From: Phlegmacium glaucopus | Lineage: Eukaryota; Basidiomycota; Agaricomycetes; Agaricales; Cortinariaceae | DNA length: 10,622 nt | Reading direction: 5' to 3' | Assembly: GCA_015039465.1 (NCBI GenBank) | Contig: MU130224.1 | Location: 648,682-659,303 of the forward strand | Shown: in pieces, positions 6,855 through 10,622 of the stretch | How positions within the stretch are numbered: position 1 is the stretch's first letter | How the letters are laid out: each line of letters starts with the position of its first letter | Translations under genes and position numbers: made by a program | Notes under the pieces: generated by a model | Database searches by the model: none | What the model was told of the DNA's origin: nothing | What the model saw: the letters and a program-made list of their open reading frames with translations, nothing else

Positions 6855-8915
6855 TTACAATTTCTTGGAGGACTTGGATTTATAACTCTTCTTGGTCTCT
6901 TTTCCCTTCTTTATTTTCCTACCCCTCTTTCCATCAACAGAAGAATCTGAATCCATCCCTATTCCATCACCTGCCTCCTTGAGCCACTTAATCAAATCAG
7001 AAAATGTAAAATAACTTTTCTCTCTTCCCCAAATGTCCATATCTGATGGACCATTTTTTCTCTCTTCCAACCACTCCAGCATTTCAGGATGCTTGACTGC
7101 ATCATTGAAATACTTATAGTGTGAATAAAACATGGAAGTAGAGACAAAAAGAGCAATGATACCACCATATGTGGGTTTATTCCCACTCCAAGTCATGCTC
7201 TGCAACTTCTTATAAGCAGCCTTTATTGCCTTCCACTTAGCATATGCATGAATAAGACCTTTATCACCAGCCTCATCATCACAGAGCTCTGGATTGATAT
7301 CTAAGGCAGTAATAAGCTCTTGCTTAGACAGAGCTGAGGAATCAATAGCATCAACATCCACAGATGTGGATGGATTGCATGATGAAGAGGCAGAGCGTGA
7401 CGAGCTTGCATAACGGACTCTGAGAAGTGAACCTGGCATAGAAGGAGGAATAGATGGAATGGTGGAGATTGGGTAAGTTGCATCGAAAGAGCTCTACAAG
7501 AATAGTGTAAATTGTAAAATTTAATATTTAAGAGTATGACTTACTGCCAAAAGATGAGCAACATATTCACCACTTTCTGTCTTAGTCCAACTAATATCTT
7601 CATCTTCTTCCTCAGCAATATTGAATCGACCTTTAAGACTCCAGGAATCATCCTCCAAAGTGTAAATACGGCGTTTATTATCTTAAATAGAGTTATAATT
7701 AATTAAATGACTTGCTAGTGAGTACTCACCTCTGACTGGTGAAAATTTTCTTGCAACAGTTTTTAAAACTGGACCAACTGTAGGACTAATGGCACATTTT
7801 ACAGTACCAGTAGGCTTAACAGAAGCCAAGTTAAACTGTCCAGGATCAGTGTTGCAGAAGTAAAGATAAACCTTTCCCATAGCTGGGCCAAGGTCATGGA
7901 TAGCCACATCATTGGCATCTGCAATGTTGAAAATATTGCCAAGTGCACAACCACGAGCAAAACCACCAACAACACGGGAGGCCCCTCTGAGATTGGCTGG
8001 ACTACTTGGGGGGCTATTCATTTGAACATCTGTATTCATAAAATTTATTTTATAACTATTACATATATGTATTAATTATTAAGATAATTCTACTTACCTT
8101 GAACTGACAACAACCAGGTTCATAATGTGTTTTATAACTATAATATATATTAAGATAATAAAACATACCTTGAGCTGCAGGAGCAGCATTTCCAGGGCAG
8201 GGATTTGTATTGGTGGTGGTGGTGTGTTCGTCATTAGCGCTGGTATTGGCACCATTGTAGGTGGTCCATGCATCATTGTGGGTGGTCCATGTGTCGTTGT
8301 AGGTGGTCCGTGCGTCATTGTTGCTGGTGTTGGCATCATGTGTGTCATTGGTGGGGATGGTGGTGCAGTCGTTGGTGGTGGTGGTGGTACAGTTGTTGGT
8401 CTTTGTATTGGGGTTGTTGGGTTGGGTTGGGTTTTCGTCGTCTTCATCATCGTCGTTGTCGTCACCGCTGCCTTCATCAGTGCTGGTGGTGTCAGGTGGT
8501 GGGCCGGTCCGGCGTTGTCGTTTGGTGATGGCTGGGGGAGGGGGAATGGTGGAGGTGGTGGGTCTGGGGCGTTCCGGGGGGGCCACAGTGATTTGGCTGG
8601 CCTCCAGGATACGTTCAGACCTGTAATTGAACATATTAATGTAATTTTTTTTAAAAAGAAAAAAGGGGGGGGTACTTACCTTGTAAGATGGGCCGGTCCT
8701 GCAGCATCAGCTGTGGCATCCTGGGTGCCTTTCTGGGTGCCTGTTTTTCTGTAAAAACATTAAGGAAAAAAAAGAAAGAAAAAGTAAGTACATAGTACTT
8801 ACTGTGGTTGCTTCCCTCGTTTCTGCTTCCTTTTATTGCCTACTTCATTACTCTTGGATTCCTCCTCATCAACTTTGGTGCATTTGGGTTGTATGTGAGA
8901 CCAAGTCCGGGGCAT
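6855..8915 (-). CDS. Unrecognised accessory protein of the KDZ element, seven exons, 571 aa
   Basis: Proposed exons: 8803-8915, 8680-8748, 8169-8620, 8098-8103, 7730-8029, 7545-7681, 6855-7493. Every junction is GT-AG, every phase matches, and the spliced frame is open for 571 codons to a TAA at 6855. The N-terminus is basic and disordered. Residues about 62-211 are Pro/Thr/Asn-rich with a KRQRR patch, an acidic run (DDNDDDEDDE) and 7-residue repeats (NDxxTTx). Residues about 225-310 form a compact Gly/hydrophobic segment (VVGGFARGCALGNIFNIA, VYLYFCNTDPGQFNL). The C-terminal third is helical with aromatic motifs (HAYAKWKAIKAAYKKL, MFYSHYKYFNDAV) and a Lys-rich tail that could be a nuclear localisation signal. 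I recognise no domain. It is not a TET/JBP dioxygenase, the known cargo of some KDZ elements: no H-x-D...H pattern is seen. The start could lie further upstream, as the frame stays open to 9059. Confidence 0.72.
8033..8168 (-). repeat. Tandemly duplicated intron flanking a 6-nt micro-exon
   Basis: On the minus strand the introns 8104-8168 and 8030-8097 share order and wording: GTATGT or GTAAGT, then ATTATCTTAATA, an AT run, ATAGTTATAAAA, ATTATGAA/TTATGAAT, and a CAG acceptor. Between them lies TTCAAG (8098-8103), with a perfect acceptor before it and a perfect donor after it. Both 6-nt inclusion and skipping keep the frame. The similarity points to a tandem duplication of about 70 bp spanning the intron and adjacent exon bases. 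Confidence 0.65.
8260..8322 (-). repeat. 21-bp coding minisatellite (three units) in the accessory gene
   Basis: Units 8260-8280, 8281-8301 and 8302-8322 each begin GGTGGTCC(A/G)TG on the plus strand and differ at a few bases. On the coding strand they encode 7-residue repeats of the pattern ND(A/T)(R/W)TT(Y/H). Degenerate copies flank the array. The unit length is a multiple of three, so copy-number change preserves the frame. Confidence 0.8.
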
Positions 8916-8922
8916 GACAATA

Positions 8923-9020
8923 GTGGTGGTAGTAGTAGTGGCGTGGAAAGAGTGGTGGTGGTGGTGGTTGTGGGAAAGGAGTAGTAGTGGGAATGGAGTG
9001 GTGGTGGTAGGTGAGAAGAT
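8923..9020 (+). repeat. GGT/AGT-rich low-complexity tract upstream of the accessory gene
   Basis: Runs of GTGGTGGT and AGTAGTAGT cover the region just upstream of the chosen ATG (8915). On the gene's own strand this is an ACC/CAC-rich leader that could be 5' UTR or a Thr/His-rich N-terminal extension, because the frame is open to 9059. The plus strand has several GG blocks. Confidence 0.7.
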
Positions 9021-9059
9021 GAATGTGTGTACAAACATGTGACAAATGTGCGTGAACAC

Positions 9060-9159
9060 AATGCCAAAATGCCAAAAAATAGATTTTAAATCTTATTATA
9101 TATTAAAAAAAGAATTTGGACTATACATTAAATATAACTCATATTACATATTTTAACAA
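9060..9159 (-). promoter_or_regulatory. AT-rich region, candidate promoter of the accessory gene
   Basis: The stretch right of the accessory gene is strongly AT-rich and has TATATAATAAG on the gene's strand near 9095-9106, about 180 bp from the ATG. It has no reading frame of note. It is the only obvious place for a promoter inside the element. Support is compositional only. Confidence 0.3.
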
Positions 9160-9240
9160 GGTCGTTTAGCCTAGTTGGTTACAGCACTCTGTTTGTTGAC
9201 CTGTAAGGCCGCAGTTGACTTTTTTTAAGTAAAGTGACCA
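9160..9240 (+). ncRNA. Degenerate tRNA-like sequence (SINE head or decayed tRNA)
   Basis: GGTCGTTTAGCCTAGTTGGTTACAGC contains a good polymerase III A-box (TAGCCTAGTTGG). The first seven bases (9160-9166) can pair, with two G-U wobbles, with AGTGACC at 9233-9239, like an acceptor stem. A GTT triplet lies where an anticodon loop might be. However, the anticodon stem does not pair, no convincing B-box (GGTTCRANNCC) exists (CAGTTGACT is the nearest), and a run of T occupies the T-arm position. It is not a functional tRNA as read. A decayed tRNA or tRNA-derived SINE is the best guess. Confidence 0.35.
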
Positions 9241-9245
9241 AATAC

Positions 9246-9352
9246 TCGGACTTGCTTGGACTGCTTGGACTGCTCAGAATCCATCAGAATCTGATGAGAT
9301 AACAGTCCGATCAGATTCCGAGCAGTCCGAGCAATTTACTCAGACTCGAAAA
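9246..9352 (+). repeat. Right subterminal motif cluster of the KDZ element
   Basis: Variants of the subterminal motif occur here: ACTCGGACT, two CTTGGACTG copies, AGTCCGATCAGATTCCGAGCAGTCCGAG near 9305, and ACTCAGACTC. The cluster is shorter and less regular than the left array. The CAGTCCGATCAGA block is in the same orientation as at the left end, so both direct and inverted copies are present. Confidence 0.7.
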
Positions 9353-9384
9353 TCAAAAATGGCTGGTGTTCCAGCCAAACTTGA

Positions 9385-9429
9385 GTCTGAGTGAGTCTGA
9401 TCGGAATTAGTGGCTTAGTGTAAAGACCT
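9385..9429 (-). repeat. Right terminal inverted repeat of the KDZ element
   Basis: Read on the minus strand from 9429: AGGTCTTTACACTAAGCC, then TTCCGATCAGACTCACTCAGACTC. CTTTACACT and CCGATCAGA are shared with the left end. The first bases match the copy at 9715 better than the left end does. Confidence 0.72.
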
Positions 9430-9454
9430 CAACACAGGTATCAACAGAGTCTAA

Positions 9455-9466
9455 CTCGAGGGGGAG
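9455..9466 (+). other. Polypurine tract of a Copia-like element
   Basis: CGAGGGGGAG directly precedes TGTTGAGGTATAC. A G-rich purine run abutting a TG start is the standard plus-strand primer site at the 3' LTR boundary of LTR retrotransposons. Confidence 0.7.
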
Positions 9467-10021
9467 TGTTGAGGTATACAAGTTTTGACTCGTTGATTCA
9501 TTCTTTAATCTTTTATTATCTTATATCTTACATCTTATCATCCCCTTTATTTTGTGTCACAATAATGGTCACATTCATTAGTCACAAATCTTTACTGTAG
9601 CAAGTCTCAACTTTTACCAAAAGTTGAGACATGAGTTCATTCATTTATTATTTTAATTACTTTGTCTAACATATATCTAGTCACTATTTCATTGCTCTAG
9701 CTGCAAAATATTGGAGGTCTTTACACTAAGCTGCCAAGTCCTGATGGACTCCGCTAGGATTCCTAAGGACTAAACTAGGAATGATGAATTGAGAAATTCA
9801 TAGAAATCCCTTGTGTTATTCCTAGTTGAGTCCTGGTTGAGTCCCATTCCATTCCCAGTCCTGGCCTGAAAAGACCAGGAATGGCAGGAATCCACCAGGA
9901 CTCTGCTATAAATTGTTGTTGTTGTTGTATATAAACACCAACCAGAGAGCAGTGGACCAGACCTTAGGTCAAGAGACTCCCTGTTGTTCGTTTAGGGAAG
10001 GTATAACCTTGACTTTTAACA
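9467..10021 (+). mobile_element. 3' LTR of a Copia-like retrotransposon, interrupted by a KDZ-type end
   Basis: It begins TGTTGAGG after the polypurine tract and ends CTTTTAACA near 10021, giving the short inverted TGTTGA...TTAACA termini. A TATA box (TATATAAA, 9928-9935) follows a GTT microsatellite and precedes about 85 bp of probable R-U5. The segment from 9715 to about 9905 looks foreign to the LTR. No primer binding site follows the right end, consistent with a 3' LTR. The Copia assignment rests on the style of LTR and tract, as no coding part is in the window. Confidence 0.62.
9715..9905 (+). mobile_element. Third KDZ-type element end (remnant) inside the Copia LTR
   Basis: AGGTCTTTACACTAAGC at 9715 matches the KDZ right terminus almost exactly. 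It is followed by AAGTCCTGATGGACTCCG and several AGTCCTGG/CCAGGACT motifs in both orientations, a different subterminal motif from the AGTCCGAG of the large element. No matching opposite terminus is found before the LTR resumes near 9906. It is therefore a truncated relative, or the insertion ends in sequence I cannot recognise. Confidence 0.6.
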
Positions 10022-10199
10022 CACAGAGGTAAGGGGCAAGAATAGAGGTGGATGAGAGAACCCTTTTTCCGACGTGGAAAGTTCACAACTGAGTCCTGGA
10101 AAGTATAAAACTGTACTGGTGTACCGATACCTCAACTATATAAAAACGATAACCTGACACATGTGACGGAAGAGAAGAAAAGAGAACGTGAAACTGTGA
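10022..10199 (+). other. Intergenic stretch, nothing recognised
   Basis: No open frame of useful length, RNA gene or clear repeat is seen. It is moderately purine-rich and presumably is the flank into which the Copia element inserted. Confidence 0.5.
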
Positions 10200-10403
10200 A
10201 ATCTCTTAAAAAATAACAAGGAAGAAGAAAAGGTAACAAGAAAAGAAGAGCGTCGACAGGTGAGAAATAGAAAGAAGGAAACTGTCGTGCATGAAAGAAA
10301 GAAAAATAACAAAATGTATCGGAGTAGGAATCCCATATTTATGACGAGAAAACATGGTCCTATCCATCAAGTCAAGTTAAGTAAGAATGGGGGGTGTTGT
10401 TAG
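10200..10403 (+). CDS. Short charged reading frame, possibly the end of a retroelement ORF
   Basis: The frame is open for 67 codons from just after a TGA to a TAG at 10401-10403. The first half is Lys/Glu/Arg-rich (NNKEEEKVTRKEERRQV). The second half is less biased (MYRSRNPIFMTRKHGPIHQV) and ends at a G-rich run next to a TGTTG that looks like an LTR start. A coding end beside an LTR is typical of retrotransposons, so this could be the last part of an element's ORF that has decayed upstream. I do not recognise the protein. The purine-rich composition alone can keep such a frame open, so confidence is low. Confidence 0.25.
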   Translation, partial: NLLKNNKEEEKVTRKEERRQVRNRKKETVVHERKKNNKMYRSRNPIFMTRKHGPIHQVKLSKNGGCC

Positions 10404-10622
10404 TAGAGTCACCTTAAGGTCACTTAAGGAAGGAGTTCAAGCGAAAAAGTCGGGGAATAGACAGTGACAGGGGATGACAGTTAGTGATATCAGAACGACT
10501 TCTGAGAAGGAGATAGTAGGAGTAGGTGTAGGAGATGAGGGAAGCGAAAAAGTCGGAAAATGAACAGTGACAGGGGATGACAGTTGGTGACATCAGAGTG
10601 GTTTCTGAGAGAGTATAAGTAG
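10395..10622 (+). mobile_element. Possible start of another LTR, cut by the window edge
   Basis: ATGGGGGG directly precedes TGTTGTTAGTAGAGTCACC, resembling a polypurine tract and the TG start of an LTR. The following sequence is non-coding and contains tandem repeats, as U3 regions often do. The other end lies outside the window. Confidence 0.4.
10440..10622 (+). repeat. Tandem repeat of 103-bp period (second unit truncated by the window)
   Basis: GCGAAAAAGTCGG is at 10441 and again at 10544. Both copies are followed by ACAGTGACAGGGGATGACAG, then TTRGTGAYATCAGA and TTCTGAGA, with about 85-90% identity by eye. The unit includes a short inner direct repeat (GTGACAG/ATGACAG). Confidence 0.82.

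Larger units (their letters stand above)
4201..9429. mobile_element. KDZ-superfamily DNA transposon, about 5.2 kb, carrying two genes
   Basis: The two ends are inverted: the left end reads AAGACTTTACACTCACCC at 4201, and the reverse complement of the right end reads AGGTCTTTACACTAAGCC from 9429. Both continue into CCGATCAGA and CAGACTC/CGGACTC motifs. Between them, both on the minus strand, lie a KDZ-type transposase gene with CxC5 and CxC6 clusters (broken) and a spliced accessory gene (apparently intact). Subterminal AGTCCGAG/CTCGGACT motifs cluster at both ends. KDZ (Kyakuja-Dileera-Zisupton) elements are known to have expanded strongly in mushroom fungi. I found no convincing target-site duplication: the left flank CGCGCCCT and the right flank CAACACAG differ. 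The exact termini are therefore approximate, or the flanks have been rearranged. Confidence 0.78.

Noticed and set aside
8125..8754. 209-aa plus-strand open frame rich in Val/Gly
   Set aside because: It is the antisense of the accessory gene's Thr/Asn/Pro-rich exon; low-complexity sequence keeps several frames open.
4084..9433. GACCTCAAC at 4084-4092 and 9425-9433 as a possible target duplication
   Set aside because: The left copy lies about 110 bp outside the inverted terminus and the right copy overlaps the terminus, so they do not flank the element symmetrically; likely chance.
10127..10136. ATACCTCAAC, inverse of the Copia LTR start, as a possible second LTR end
   Set aside because: Only about 9-10 bases match and the adjoining sequence does not resemble the LTR.

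Overview
The window looks like a repeat-rich, nested-transposon region from a mushroom-forming basidiomycete (Agaricomycetes). The evidence is short GT-AG introns of about 50-70 bp, a chromodomain Ty3/Gypsy element, a KDZ-superfamily DNA transposon whose protein has the CxC5/CxC6 cysteine clusters known mainly from these fungi, and a pseudogene of an ELWYF-type protein family that I recall as multi-copy in them. No ordinary host housekeeping gene is visible.

Layout. (1) 2-3161, plus strand: the 3' part of a chromovirus (Ty3/Gypsy). It holds the integrase end with D-35-E, GPF and chromodomain, an overlapping ORF with zinc knuckles, a third ORF with a BTB/POZ-like fold and its own promoter-like leader, and a probable 3' LTR ending in 28 adenines. 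(2) 3162-3233: a 36-bp direct repeat rich in ATGATGC. (3) 3279-4110, minus strand: a pseudogene with one nonsense codon and one frameshift. (4) 4201-9429: a KDZ DNA transposon of about 5.2 kb with imperfect terminal inverted repeats, an 11-bp phased subterminal array, a transposase gene broken by three in-frame stops, and a second, apparently intact 7-exon gene (571 aa) that I do not recognise. Both genes run right to left. A degenerate tRNA-like sequence sits near the right end. (5) 9455-10021: the polypurine tract and 3' LTR of a Copia-like element, with a third KDZ-type end embedded in its U3. (6) 10022-10622: purine-rich sequence with a short charged reading frame, then a probable start of another LTR containing 103-bp tandem repeats, cut by the window edge.

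How the parts relate. Inside the KDZ element the transposase gene would supply catalysis, and the terminal and subterminal repeats are its likely binding sites. The element looks non-autonomous now because the transposase is interrupted. The accessory gene still reads cleanly through six introns, so it is either under selection or simply younger in decay. All family names come from recognition by eye; no database search was run.
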